Shown: positions 15,289 through 23,768 of the stretch, piece after piece
Layout of the letters: each line of letters begins with the position of its first letter
Numbering within the stretch: the stretch's first letter is position 1
Source: an uncultured Pelagibacteraceae bacterium
GTDB lineage: Bacteria > Pseudomonadota > Alphaproteobacteria > Pelagibacterales > Pelagibacteraceae
DNA length: 32,824 nt
Direction of reading: 5' to 3'
Assembly: GCA_902510635.1 (NCBI GenBank)
Contig: CABXCB010000007.1
Coordinates: 1-32,824, forward strand
Program-made: the position numbers and the translations under genes
The notes under the pieces: generated by a model
What the model was told of the DNA's origin: nothing
Seen by the model: only the letters and a program-made list of their open reading frames with translations
Database searches by the model: none

Positions 15289-15879
15289 ATGAATCTAAAA
15301 ACATCAATAACAATTATTATAGGTTGTTTAGTAATTTTTCTGTTTGTTATGTTGCCTATATTCTTATCTATAGAAAAAAAAGAAAATGAGTATGTTAAAA
15401 AATTTCAAGGATCTTCTTTTTCATTAAATGATGTAAATAATGATATAATAACGGAATCTTCTTTTGAAGGGCCTTTAACTGCAATATTTTTTGGATTTAC
15501 AAATTGTCCAGATGTATGTCCGATGACACTTAATAATTTAGATTTAGCAATAAAAAATCTAGAACAAGAAAAGAAAGATAAATTTAAAGTTTTTTTTGTT
15601 AGTATAGATCCAGAAAGAGATAGTCCAGAAGTTATAAAAAATTACTTAAATTCATTTGAGAATAAAATTTATGGAATAACTGGAGATCCAAAAAAAATAT
15701 TTCTTATGTCTAAATCTTGGGGAGTTCTTTCAGAAAAAATTTTTACTGAAGATGGAAACTATTTAATAAATCATAGCTCTTCTATTATTTTATTAAAAGA
15801 TGGAAAATATCTTAGCAGGATAAGTCATCATGCAGAATACGAAGATATTTTCAAAAATATAAATAAATATTTAAGATAA
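15289..15879 (+). CDS. Sco1/SenC/PrrC-type copper chaperone
   Basis: 196 residues: an N-terminal membrane anchor (about 7-27), then a thioredoxin-fold domain. The copper ligands C73 and C77 (GFTNCPDVCPMT) and H162 (INHSSSII) are all present, as is VSIDPERDSP (104-113). Sco proteins deliver copper to, or reduce, the CuA site of oxidase subunit II, encoded 1 kb away. The last 9 nt overlap the convergent rsmE gene. Confidence 0.94.
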   Translation: MNLKTSITIIIGCLVIFLFVMLPIFLSIEKKENEYVKKFQGSSFSLNDVNNDIITESSFEGPLTAIFFGFTNCPDVCPMTLNNLDLAIKNLEQEKKDKFKVFFVSIDPERDSPEVIKNYLNSFENKIYGITGDPKKIFLMSKSWGVLSEKIFTEDGNYLINHSSSIILLKDGKYLSRISHHAEYEDIFKNINKYLR

Positions 15880-16572
15880 TAAATTAAAACTTATTATCGA
15901 TATCATTGAAATCGCAGCAGTTTCAGATCTTAAAATATTATCATTTATTTTAAGTGGTATTATATTTTTTAGTTTTAAAATATTTTCTCTTTCTTTTAAT
16001 GAAAAATCTCCCTCAGGGCCTATTAAAACACATAATGGATTTTTATTTTTAAGATCTATTTTTTTATTGTCTGTATTTAAATCTCCAAAAATTATATTTA
16101 TATTTTGATTTGATTTTAAGAAGGCATCTAGTTTTGTAAGCTTATCCAAAGATGGAACTTTTAGTCTATTACTTTGTTCAGATGCTTCAATAATAATTTT
16201 ATTAATTCTTTTTTCATTCAATTTTCTAACTATTGTTCTTTCAGTTAATATTGGAATAAATCTAGTTACTCCAATTTCAGTTGCCTTTTGAATCATTAAG
16301 TTCAAATAATTTAATTTAATTGGAGCAAATGCTAACCAGATTTCTTTGTCATTATTTGCAGATCTTAATTTTTTTACTATCGAAAATTCTACAATTCCTT
16401 TGTTAATATTCTCTAATTTTGCTTCCCATTCTCCACTTTGATTAAATAAAGAAAAACTTTTACCTATATTTATTCTCATGACTTTAGATAAATAATGAGA
16501 TTGAGGTTTATCTAATGTAGAATTTAAATTTAATGATAAACTTTTTTCAAAAAATAATCTAATATTGCTCAT
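15871..16572 (-). CDS. rsmE: 16S rRNA (uracil-1498-N3)-methyltransferase
   Basis: 233 residues, family length. RsmE methylates N3 of U1498 in 16S rRNA and has the SPOUT knot fold. The family blocks are HYLSKVMR near the N-terminus, EASEQSNRLKVP (129-140), LIGPEGDFSLKE (183-194) and ILRSETAAI (213-221). It starts 16 nt from the divergent dehalogenase gene and overlaps the 3' end of the Sco gene by 9 nt. Confidence 0.95.
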   Translation of the reverse strand: MSNIRLFFEKSLSLNLNSTLDKPQSHYLSKVMRINIGKSFSLFNQSGEWEAKLENINKGIVEFSIVKKLRSANNDKEIWLAFAPIKLNYLNLMIQKATEIGVTRFIPILTERTIVRKLNEKRINKIIIEASEQSNRLKVPSLDKLTKLDAFLKSNQNINIIFGDLNTDNKKIDLKNKNPLCVLIGPEGDFSLKERENILKLKNIIPLKINDNILRSETAAISMISIISFNLLS

Positions 16573-16588
16573 CTACACAAGTTAATTT

Positions 16589-17251
16589 ATGAAAAATATT
16601 AAAGCAATAATTTTTGATGCTTATGGAACTTTATTTGATGTTAATTCTGCAGCAGAAAAATGTAAAAGTAAAATTGGAGATAAATGGGAAAGTTTTGCAA
16701 ATTATTGGAGAAAAACACAATTAGAATATACATGGCTTAGAAGTTTAATGGGTAGGCATAAAGATTTTTGGCAAATTACGGAAGATAGCTTAGATAAATC
16801 TATGCAGGTATTTAATATAGATAAAATAAAGAAGAATGAACTATTAGATTTATATAGAATTTTATCACCTTACCCAGAGGTAAAAAAAACTTTAGAAAAC
16901 CTTAAAGAAAAAAAATATAAATTAGCTATACTATCAAACGGAACACCTTCTCTACTTAATGAATTAGTAAAAAGTAATGGTCTACAAAATTTATTTGATG
17001 ATATTTTTTCTATTGAAGAAGTTAAAATATATAAGCCAAGTTCAAAAGTCTATGATATGCCAATTAAAAAATATAATATAAAAAATGAAGAAGTTGCTTT
17101 TTTGAGCGCTAATACTTGGGATGTTTCTGGTGGTGGAAATTATGGATTTACCTCTGTTTGGGTAAATAGGAATAAAAATATTTTTGATAATCTTGACTAT
17201 AAACCTAAAAATGAAATTAGTGAGTTAAATCAACTCATTGATATTTTATAA
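16589..17251 (+). CDS. (S)-2-haloacid dehalogenase, HAD type II
   Basis: 220 residues. This is a haloacid dehalogenase of the L-DEX type, which hydrolyses L-2-haloalkanoates to D-2-hydroxy acids. The active-site residues can all be matched to the known L-DEX set: D10 nucleophile (FDAYGT), T14, R41, S116/N117 (LSNGT), K149, Y155, and S173, N175, D178 (LSANTWD). D10 plus R41 distinguishes this type from general HAD phosphatases. It is the first gene of a + strand run with DoxX, pirin and a quinone oxidoreductase. True substrates in the ocean could be halogenated acids from algae. The substrate is inferred from family only. Confidence 0.9.
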   Translation: MKNIKAIIFDAYGTLFDVNSAAEKCKSKIGDKWESFANYWRKTQLEYTWLRSLMGRHKDFWQITEDSLDKSMQVFNIDKIKKNELLDLYRILSPYPEVKKTLENLKEKKYKLAILSNGTPSLLNELVKSNGLQNLFDDIFSIEEVKIYKPSSKVYDMPIKKYNIKNEEVAFLSANTWDVSGGGNYGFTSVWVNRNKNIFDNLDYKPKNEISELNQLIDIL

Positions 17252-17273
17252 AAAAACTAATTAATAAATCTAT

Positions 17274-17651
17274 ATGATAAATATTGCAGACCTAATTGGA
17301 AGAATTTTAATTTCAGCATTATTCCTTTTAAATGGAATTTTTAAAATTAACAACTACGACGGAACTATTGGCTGGATGGAAAGCTTTGGTATGCCTGGAA
17401 TATTATTAATTCCTGCAATCATTTTAGAAGTTCTAGGACCAATTTTGATTATCGTCGGATACCAAACAAGAATAGCAGCGGCATTATTAAGTTTATTCTG
17501 TGTAGCTACTGCTATTATATTTCATAATGACTTCACTGATCAAATGCAATTTACTTCTTTCTTAAAAAATATTGCTCTTGCTGGTGGTTTTTTAATTCTT
17601 TTTACAAATGGAGCTAAAGGTTTAAGTTTAGATAACAAATTTAAAAAATAA
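17274..17651 (+). CDS. DoxX family membrane protein
   Basis: 125 residues with four hydrophobic segments. The N-terminus, DLIGRILISALFLLNGIFKI, and the later GMPGILLIPAIILEVLGPILIIVGYQTRIAAALL are typical of the DoxX/SURF4-like family. Members are linked to quinone or thiol redox metabolism in the inner membrane, but the exact role is unsettled. It lies 22 nt after the dehalogenase and one base before pirin, so the genes should be co-transcribed. Confidence 0.88.
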   Translation: MINIADLIGRILISALFLLNGIFKINNYDGTIGWMESFGMPGILLIPAIILEVLGPILIIVGYQTRIAAALLSLFCVATAIIFHNDFTDQMQFTSFLKNIALAGGFLILFTNGAKGLSLDNKFKK

Positions 17652-17652
17652 A

Positions 17653-18510
17653 ATGTCAAATATTGAAGTAAAACAAATTATTAAACCCATACTAGCCTCA
17701 GATGGTGCTGGAGTAAAACTAAAAAGAAGTATTGGGGTTGAGCCAAATTACTTTGATCCTTTTTTAATGCTAGATGAATTTGGATCAGAAAATAAAGATG
17801 ATTATATTGGAGGTTTTCCTCCTCATCCGCACAGAGGAATTGAAACAGTAACTTATATGCTACAAGGTGAATTTGAACATGAAGATAGCACTGGTGCTAA
17901 AGGAAGAATGAAATCTGGTGATGTCCAATGGATGAAAACTGGTAGTGGAATTATTCACTCTGAAATGCCTGCAATGTCAGAAGGAAGGCTGCACGGTTTT
18001 CAATTATGGATAAATATGCCTGCAAAATTAAAAATGAGTAAGCCTGATTATATCTATATTGACTCAGATAAAATGCAAATTCACAAAGAGGATGAAAAAC
18101 AAGTAAAAGTTATAGCTGGAAAATTTGAAAGTGCAGAAGGACCTGTAAAAGGACATAATATTGAACCTATATATTTTGATATTGAGTTAAAAAAAAATAA
18201 ATTTTTTAACTTTAAATTACATTCAACCCATAACTCTTTTATTTATTTAATTGATGGTGAAATAAAAATAGGAGAACAAGACCATAGTAAAATCAAAGAC
18301 TCGACTTTAATTTTATTAACCAAAGGAGAGAAATTAAAGATTTCTGCGCTAACTAAGGCTAAGTTTTTGTTGATATCTGGAAAACCAATTGGAGAAGAAA
18401 TTGCTAGAGGTGGACCATTTGTAATGAATACTAAAGAAGAAGTGTTGCAAGCTGTTCAAGATTATCATAATGGTACATTTGTAAAAAATGAAAGCAGTAG
18501 AAATATCTAA
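17653..18510 (+). CDS. Pirin family protein
   Basis: 285 residues, a bicupin. The metal-binding residues of the N-terminal cupin are H58 and H60 (PHPHRGIETVTY), H102 and E104 (GIIHSEMP), the same pattern as human pirin and E. coli YhhW. Some bacterial pirins have quercetin 2,3-dioxygenase activity; others act as redox sensors. The C-terminal cupin (about 170-260) lacks clear metal ligands, which is usual. Its 3' end overlaps the quinone oxidoreductase gene by 23 nt and it follows doxX by one base, so the setting suggests aromatic or quinone redox metabolism. Confidence 0.93.
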   Translation: MSNIEVKQIIKPILASDGAGVKLKRSIGVEPNYFDPFLMLDEFGSENKDDYIGGFPPHPHRGIETVTYMLQGEFEHEDSTGAKGRMKSGDVQWMKTGSGIIHSEMPAMSEGRLHGFQLWINMPAKLKMSKPDYIYIDSDKMQIHKEDEKQVKVIAGKFESAEGPVKGHNIEPIYFDIELKKNKFFNFKLHSTHNSFIYLIDGEIKIGEQDHSKIKDSTLILLTKGEKLKISALTKAKFLLISGKPIGEEIARGGPFVMNTKEEVLQAVQDYHNGTFVKNESSRNI

Positions 18511-19459
18511 AAATGGTGGTCCTGAGGTTTTAGAGTTAAAAGATATTTCTTTAGAAAAACTAAAAGAAAATGAAGTTACTATTGAACACAAAGCAATAGG
18601 TTTAAATTATATAGATACTTATCATCGCTCAGGCCTTTATCCTTTAAAGTTGCCTACTGGAATTGGTATTGAAGGCTCAGGCATAATTAAAGAAATAGGA
18701 TCCAATATAAATGACTTTAAAGTAGGTGATAAAGTTTCATATGCAGGTGCGCCTCTTGGGGCTTATTCAACACATAGAAATTATCCGACTAAAAACTTAG
18801 TTAAGGTTCCAGACGGTATTGATTTAGAAATTGCGGCAACTTTAATGACTAAAGGATTAACAGCCTTTTATTTATTACATAAAACTTATCCGGTTAACTC
18901 TGGAGAAACAATTCTCTTTCATGCTGCCGCTGGTGGAGTAGGCCAAATATTTGGCCAATGGGCTAAATCTCTTGGATGTACTGTAATAGGAACAGTTGGA
19001 AGTGATGAAAAAATTCAAAAAGCAGAAACTTATGGGTATGATTATGTAATTAACTATAATAAAGAAAATTTTTCAGAAAAAGTTCTAGAATTTACTGATG
19101 GTAAAGGTGTTCCAGTAATTTATGATGGTGTGGGAAAAAATACTTTTGAAAACTCTTTAAAATGTCTTTGTGTAAGAGGGATGATGGTTTCTTTTGGAAA
19201 TGCTTCAGGAGCTTTGTCTCCAATAGATGTACCCAAATTATTACAACCAAAAGGTTTGTATTTTGTTAGACCTTCTATGCAGCAATACTTAAGTACAAAA
19301 AAAGAAATTAACGAAGGAGCAAAAATATTATTTGATAAAATAGAATCAAAAAAAGTTAAAATAGAAATATTTAAAAAATACGAACTAGAAAATATTATTC
19401 AAGCTCATATAGACTTGGAATCTAGAAAAATACTTGGACCAGCAGTAATTATTCCTTAA
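18488..19459 (+). CDS. NADPH:quinone oxidoreductase, zinc-free MDR family
   Basis: 323 residues, full length. A GroES-like N-terminal domain carries NYIDTYHRSGLYPLKLPTGIGIEGSG (40-65), typical of QOR1/QorA proteins, and a Rossmann domain has HAAAGGVGQIFGQWAK (145-160). The zinc ligands of alcohol dehydrogenases are absent, which fits NADPH-dependent quinone reduction. The ATG lies inside the pirin gene (23 nt overlap), and the 3' end overlaps the convergent DUF2721 gene by 11 nt. It is the last gene of the dehalogenase-DoxX-pirin-Qor run. Confidence 0.94.
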   Translation: MKAVEISKNGGPEVLELKDISLEKLKENEVTIEHKAIGLNYIDTYHRSGLYPLKLPTGIGIEGSGIIKEIGSNINDFKVGDKVSYAGAPLGAYSTHRNYPTKNLVKVPDGIDLEIAATLMTKGLTAFYLLHKTYPVNSGETILFHAAAGGVGQIFGQWAKSLGCTVIGTVGSDEKIQKAETYGYDYVINYNKENFSEKVLEFTDGKGVPVIYDGVGKNTFENSLKCLCVRGMMVSFGNASGALSPIDVPKLLQPKGLYFVRPSMQQYLSTKKEINEGAKILFDKIESKKVKIEIFKKYELENIIQAHIDLESRKILGPAVIIP

Positions 19460-19856
19460 ACTGAATATCCATGTCAGATAAATGAAGTTTTAATGCTTTA
19501 GTTGAAATCTGAATTTCTCTAATAAAAAAAACTATTGATATCATCATTGATAAACAACAGGTTCCAAATATTATTCTAGCAATAAACAAACTTTCTACAT
19601 AAAGAGCAAAAACAGTTAACATATTAAATAAGAACCCAAATGCTGCAAACATTATACTATATTTAATAACTACGATTCTGCTATCTAAATTCATTAGCTG
19701 CGCTTTCCATTCTGGTGGGGTATGTTTTTCGAAAACAAACTCGTCATGAATTTTACGAATTAAAGAACTTAAAGTGTGAAATCTATTTGAATAAACGCTC
19801 ATAATTAGGGGTATAGCTGGAAACATTAAAGCTGTTACTGTGTAATCTATGTTCAT
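19449..19856 (-). CDS. DUF2721 membrane protein
   Basis: 135 residues. MFPAIPLIMSVYSNRFHTLSSLIRKIHDEF near the N-terminus is the DUF2721 signature (Phe-Pro-Ala-Ile ... Asn-Arg-Phe). Three hydrophobic segments follow (about 5-22, 63-86 and 92-112). The function of the family is unknown. It lies 51 nt from the divergent ubiA gene and overlaps the quinone oxidoreductase gene tail to tail. Confidence 0.85.
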   Translation of the reverse strand: MNIDYTVTALMFPAIPLIMSVYSNRFHTLSSLIRKIHDEFVFEKHTPPEWKAQLMNLDSRIVVIKYSIMFAAFGFLFNMLTVFALYVESLFIARIIFGTCCLSMMISIVFFIREIQISTKALKLHLSDMDIQFKE

Positions 19857-19907
19857 ACGAATCAGTTTGATTATGAATCTAGCCTTTGTTATTTACAAGA
19901 AAATTAA

Positions 19908-20774
19908 ATGAAAAATCTTAAATTATTTATTCAACTTACAAGATTAGATAAGCCAATAGGTTATATGCTATTATTCTGGCCATGTTCATGGGGTCTTACA
20001 ATTGCATACAACTTTGAAAATGATTTAAATATATTTTTTTTTTATTTAGTATTATTTTTTCTTGGTTCGGTCTTAATGAGATCTGCTGGTTGTATTGTAA
20101 ATGATATAGTTGATAGAAACTTCGATAAAAAAGTTGCAAGAACAAAAAATAGACCGATTGCATCTGGAAAAATTTCCATCTTTTTAGCTTCTATTTATAC
20201 AATAATTTTATGTCTTTTAGCTTTAATAGTTTTAATAAATTTTAATTTTTTAACTATAATTCTTGCACTCGCATCAATGCCACTCGCTTTTTCTTATCCA
20301 TTAATGAAAAGATTTACATACTGGCCTCAACTGTTTTTGGGAATAACATTTAACTATGGTCTGCTTTTGGCATGGGTGTCAATTTATGAAAGTATTAGCT
20401 TGCCACCAATATTATTATATCTGGGAGCCATATTTTGGACACTAGGATATGACACGATTTATGGATACCAAGATATTAAGGATGATGAAATAATTGGAGT
20501 TAAATCAACTTCTATAAAGTTTAAAAATAACCCAAAAAAAGTTTTATACTTATTTTATCTTATACCTATTCTATCTTTATTAATTTTAGGATACTTAATG
20601 AAATTTAATTATATTTATTTTATATTTTTAATTGTGCCTTTTTTGCATTTTTTTATTTACCAAATAAATAATTTAAATATTAAAAATCCATCTAACTGTT
20701 TAAAATTATTTAAATCAAATAACTTTCTAGGTTTAATAATTTTTTTAAATTTATTAGTTGGTAAAATATTATAA
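19908..20774 (+). CDS. ubiA: 4-hydroxybenzoate polyprenyltransferase
   Basis: 288 residues with eight or nine helices. It attaches the polyprenyl chain to 4-hydroxybenzoate in ubiquinone synthesis. The Asp-rich motifs are NDIVDRNFDKKVARTKNRP (N65, D66, D69, D73) and YGYQDIKDDEIIGVKSTS. LDKPIGYMLLFWPCSWGL at the N-terminus is typical of UbiA and separates it from CtaB. It opens a + strand run; msbA begins 4 nt later. The ubiquinone it helps make feeds the respiratory chain encoded in this window. Confidence 0.96.
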   Translation: MKNLKLFIQLTRLDKPIGYMLLFWPCSWGLTIAYNFENDLNIFFFYLVLFFLGSVLMRSAGCIVNDIVDRNFDKKVARTKNRPIASGKISIFLASIYTIILCLLALIVLINFNFLTIILALASMPLAFSYPLMKRFTYWPQLFLGITFNYGLLLAWVSIYESISLPPILLYLGAIFWTLGYDTIYGYQDIKDDEIIGVKSTSIKFKNNPKKVLYLFYLIPILSLLILGYLMKFNYIYFIFLIVPFLHFFIYQINNLNIKNPSNCLKLFKSNNFLGLIIFLNLLVGKIL

Positions 20775-20778
20775 ATTT

Positions 20779-22518
20779 ATGAATAATATAGAAATTTTAA
20801 AAAAACTTTATAATGAATATACAAAGAAATTTTTACCAAAAATATTAATTTCTGTTTTTTTTTCAGTCTTAGTAGCTGCTAGTACTTCTGCAATAGCATG
20901 GTTATTAGATCCTGCTATTAAAAAAATTTTTATTGAAAAGGATCAAACTTTAATATTGCTAATACCAGCAGCTATAATTATTGCATTTACAACAAAAGGT
21001 ATTTCACTTTATATAGCCAAAACAACTTTAATTAAGGTTGGACAAGAAGTAAGTAAAATTCTTCAATTACAACTAATGAAATCATTAATAAAAGCTGATG
21101 CTGAAATAATCGACAAAAAGCATTCAGGAAAATTTATTTCTCATTTGACCTTTGATATATCGCTTATGACAAATTTAATTAGTGTTGTAATATTAAATAT
21201 AGCAAAAGATTCATTAACTCTAATAGGTTTAATTGGTGTTATGTTCTATCAAAACTGGAGATTAGCTCTTTTTGCTTTAATAATGATTCCTCTTGCTTCT
21301 TTTGCTGCAAAATCATTAGGTAAAAGAATTGGAAAAGTAACAACTCAAGCACAGGAAAGTTCTGGTGTTCTTACAACATATATGCTGGAAGTATTTAAAA
21401 ATCATAAAATAATTAAAATTTTTCAAAAAGAAAATTATGAATTTTCAAGAGCAGAAAGATTTATCAATAATTTAAAAGAAAGATTGGTAAAAACTGCCAT
21501 GGTTTTAGTAAGAGCTTCTCCTATAATGGAAACTTTAACTGGAATTATGATTGCTGGATTAATTTATTATTCTGGACATCTAATAATAAAGCAAGAGTTG
21601 GATATTAATAATTTTTTTTCTTTTTTAGCTGCAATGATGTTGGCCTATCAACCAGTTAGATCATTAGCAACAATCAATATGGCAATTAATCAAGGATTAT
21701 CTGCTGCAAAAAGAATTATACCTCTCATCGAACAAGAAAATAATATTAAAGAAAAATCTAATGCATCATCATTAAAAGTAACAAGAGGAGAAATTAATTT
21801 TAAAAATATAAGCTTTAAATATAATAATGAAGAAAGGGTAGTATTAAACTCAATTAATTTAAACATTATTGGAGGTGAAATGACTTCCTTAGTTGGGCAT
21901 AGTGGAGCTGGAAAAACAACAATATTAAATTTAATACCAAGATTTTATGATAAAATTTCAGGTGATATATTAATTGATGACCAATCAATCTACGATAGCT
22001 CAATATCATCATTAAGAAACAACATTTCTCTTGTTAACCAAGATACAACACTATTCGATGATACTATTAAAAATAATATAGCTTACGCAAAATTAGATGC
22101 AACAGAAGATGAAATTTTTGAAGCAGCAAAACTTTCACATTGCAATGAATTTATTAATAAATTACCAAATAAATTAGATACAATTATAGGAGAAAATGGG
22201 ACTAGACTATCAGGAGGAGAAAAACAAAGATTATCTATAGCAAGGGCAATGTTAAAGAAAAGTAAAATTATCCTTCTAGATGAAGCAACTTCATCTTTGG
22301 ATGCAGAAACAGAAAGTAAAATCCAAGAAGCTATCAAATTGCTAACAAAAGATAGAACAACACTAGTCATAGCACATAGACTTTCAACTGTAATGAATTC
22401 AAAATTAATTTATGTCGTTGATAATGGAATAATTGTTGAAAAAGGAAATCACGAAGAATTACTGCAAAAATCTAAGATTTATAAAAACTTCTATGATAAA
22501 CAATTAAGAAAAGATTAA
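20779..22518 (+). CDS. msbA: Lipid A-type ABC exporter (MsbA-like)
   Basis: 579 residues from the ATG at 20779. An in-frame TTG at 20758 lies inside ubiA and is less likely. It is a half-transporter: about six membrane helices in residues 15-310, then one nucleotide-binding domain. Walker A is GHSGAGKTT (373-381), the ABC signature is LSGGEKQRLS (477-486), Walker B is IILLDEA with catalytic E502, and the switch histidine is H533. MsbA flips core-lipid A across the inner membrane. The direct link to waaA, lpxK and lpxL supports that role over a drug exporter. Its stop overlaps the waaA start (TAATG). Confidence 0.92.
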   Translation: MNNIEILKKLYNEYTKKFLPKILISVFFSVLVAASTSAIAWLLDPAIKKIFIEKDQTLILLIPAAIIIAFTTKGISLYIAKTTLIKVGQEVSKILQLQLMKSLIKADAEIIDKKHSGKFISHLTFDISLMTNLISVVILNIAKDSLTLIGLIGVMFYQNWRLALFALIMIPLASFAAKSLGKRIGKVTTQAQESSGVLTTYMLEVFKNHKIIKIFQKENYEFSRAERFINNLKERLVKTAMVLVRASPIMETLTGIMIAGLIYYSGHLIIKQELDINNFFSFLAAMMLAYQPVRSLATINMAINQGLSAAKRIIPLIEQENNIKEKSNASSLKVTRGEINFKNISFKYNNEERVVLNSINLNIIGGEMTSLVGHSGAGKTTILNLIPRFYDKISGDILIDDQSIYDSSISSLRNNISLVNQDTTLFDDTIKNNIAYAKLDATEDEIFEAAKLSHCNEFINKLPNKLDTIIGENGTRLSGGEKQRLSIARAMLKKSKIILLDEATSSLDAETESKIQEAIKLLTKDRTTLVIAHRLSTVMNSKLIYVVDNGIIVEKGNHEELLQKSKIYKNFYDKQLRKD

Positions 22519-23765
22519 TGCTATTTTTTTATAGACTAGCTATAAATTTTATTTTTTTAATTTCACCAATAATAATAATTTTTAGAATATTTAAAAAGAA
22601 AGAGGACCCAAAAAGATTTTTTGAAAAAATTGGAAAATTTAATAAAAAAAATGTAAATAAAAATCTAATATGGTTTCATGGATCAAGCGTTGGTGAAATT
22701 CTAAGCATTGTACCCTTAATTGAAAAACTCGAAAAAAGAAAAAATATAAAAAAAATATTAATTACCTCAAATACATTAAGTTCTGCAAAAATTATAAAAA
22801 AATTAAAACTAAAAAAAACGTTCCATCAATTTTTTCCTCTTGATACAGAATATCTTGTAGAAAAATTTTTAAACCACTGGAAACCAAGGGCAGCTTTTTT
22901 TGTAGAATCAGAAATTTGGCCAAATATGATAATAAAAATAAAAGAAAAAAATATTCCACTAATTTTATTAAATGCACGAATCACTAAAAAATCGTTTCAA
23001 AGATGGATTAGTATTCTTTCCTTTTCAAAAAAAATATTCAAAGAGTTTGATTTGTGTTTAGGTCAAAATAATAAAACTTGTAATTATCTAAAGATTCTGG
23101 GAGCAAAAAATATTAAAAAAATTGGTAACTTAAAATTTTCACAAAGTATTTCTGAATTTAAAAATGTATCAAGTTTAAAAATCAAAAAAAGATTAAAAAA
23201 AAAGAAAATTATTTTTTCAGCAATAAGTACTCATGAAGGCGAAGAATTATTTTGTGGAAAAGTTCATGCTAATCTAAAAAAAAGATATAAAAATATAATT
23301 TCTATTATCATCCCTAGACACATTCATAGAGCTCATGAAATTAAACAAGAATTAAATTTAAGTGGTTTAAAATTACATTTGCATAGCTCAAATAGACAAA
23401 TTAGTAGTAATACTGATATTTACCTTGTTGATACTTTTGGTGAAACAAAATCCTTTTTAAAATTATCTAAAATTGCATTTATGGGTAAATCAATATATGC
23501 TCATGGAGGGCAAAACCCTCTTGAAGCAGCAAGATTAGGAAATAGAATTGTTTGTGGTCCAAATATAGAAAACTTTGTCGAAGTTTATGATTTCCTTGAA
23601 AAGGTAGGAATTTCAACAAAAATTAAATCGTATAAAGATCTAGAAAATTTAGTTGTCAAATTTGATAGAAAAAAAAATTATTCTCAACAAATTATAAAAA
23701 AATTAGCCTATACAGGTAATCAGATTTTATTAAACAATGAAAAAGAAATTAATAAATACTGTTGA
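22518..23765 (+). CDS. waaA: 3-deoxy-D-manno-octulosonic acid (Kdo) transferase
   Basis: 415 residues, glycosyltransferase family 30. It adds Kdo residues to the lipid A precursor. The N-terminal membrane anchor is followed by WFHGSSVGEILSIVPLI with the catalytic base E60. FVESEIWPNMI near residue 130 and HGGQNPLEAARLG near residue 333 are conserved family blocks. The protein is very Lys-rich, following the AT bias. It overlaps msbA by one base and is 3 nt before lpxK. Confidence 0.95.
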   Translation: MLFFYRLAINFIFLISPIIIIFRIFKKKEDPKRFFEKIGKFNKKNVNKNLIWFHGSSVGEILSIVPLIEKLEKRKNIKKILITSNTLSSAKIIKKLKLKKTFHQFFPLDTEYLVEKFLNHWKPRAAFFVESEIWPNMIIKIKEKNIPLILLNARITKKSFQRWISILSFSKKIFKEFDLCLGQNNKTCNYLKILGAKNIKKIGNLKFSQSISEFKNVSSLKIKKRLKKKKIIFSAISTHEGEELFCGKVHANLKKRYKNIISIIIPRHIHRAHEIKQELNLSGLKLHLHSSNRQISSNTDIYLVDTFGETKSFLKLSKIAFMGKSIYAHGGQNPLEAARLGNRIVCGPNIENFVEVYDFLEKVGISTKIKSYKDLENLVVKFDRKKNYSQQIIKKLAYTGNQILLNNEKEINKYC

Positions 23766-23768
23766 TTT

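Noticed and set aside
20758..20778. TTG at 20758 as start of msbA
   Set aside because: It lies inside ubiA; an ATG 4 nt after the ubiA stop gives the normal family N-terminus.
22083..22370. Antisense frame of 95 residues opposite the msbA ATPase domain
   Set aside because: Lies over the ABC motifs; no start context or recognisable features.
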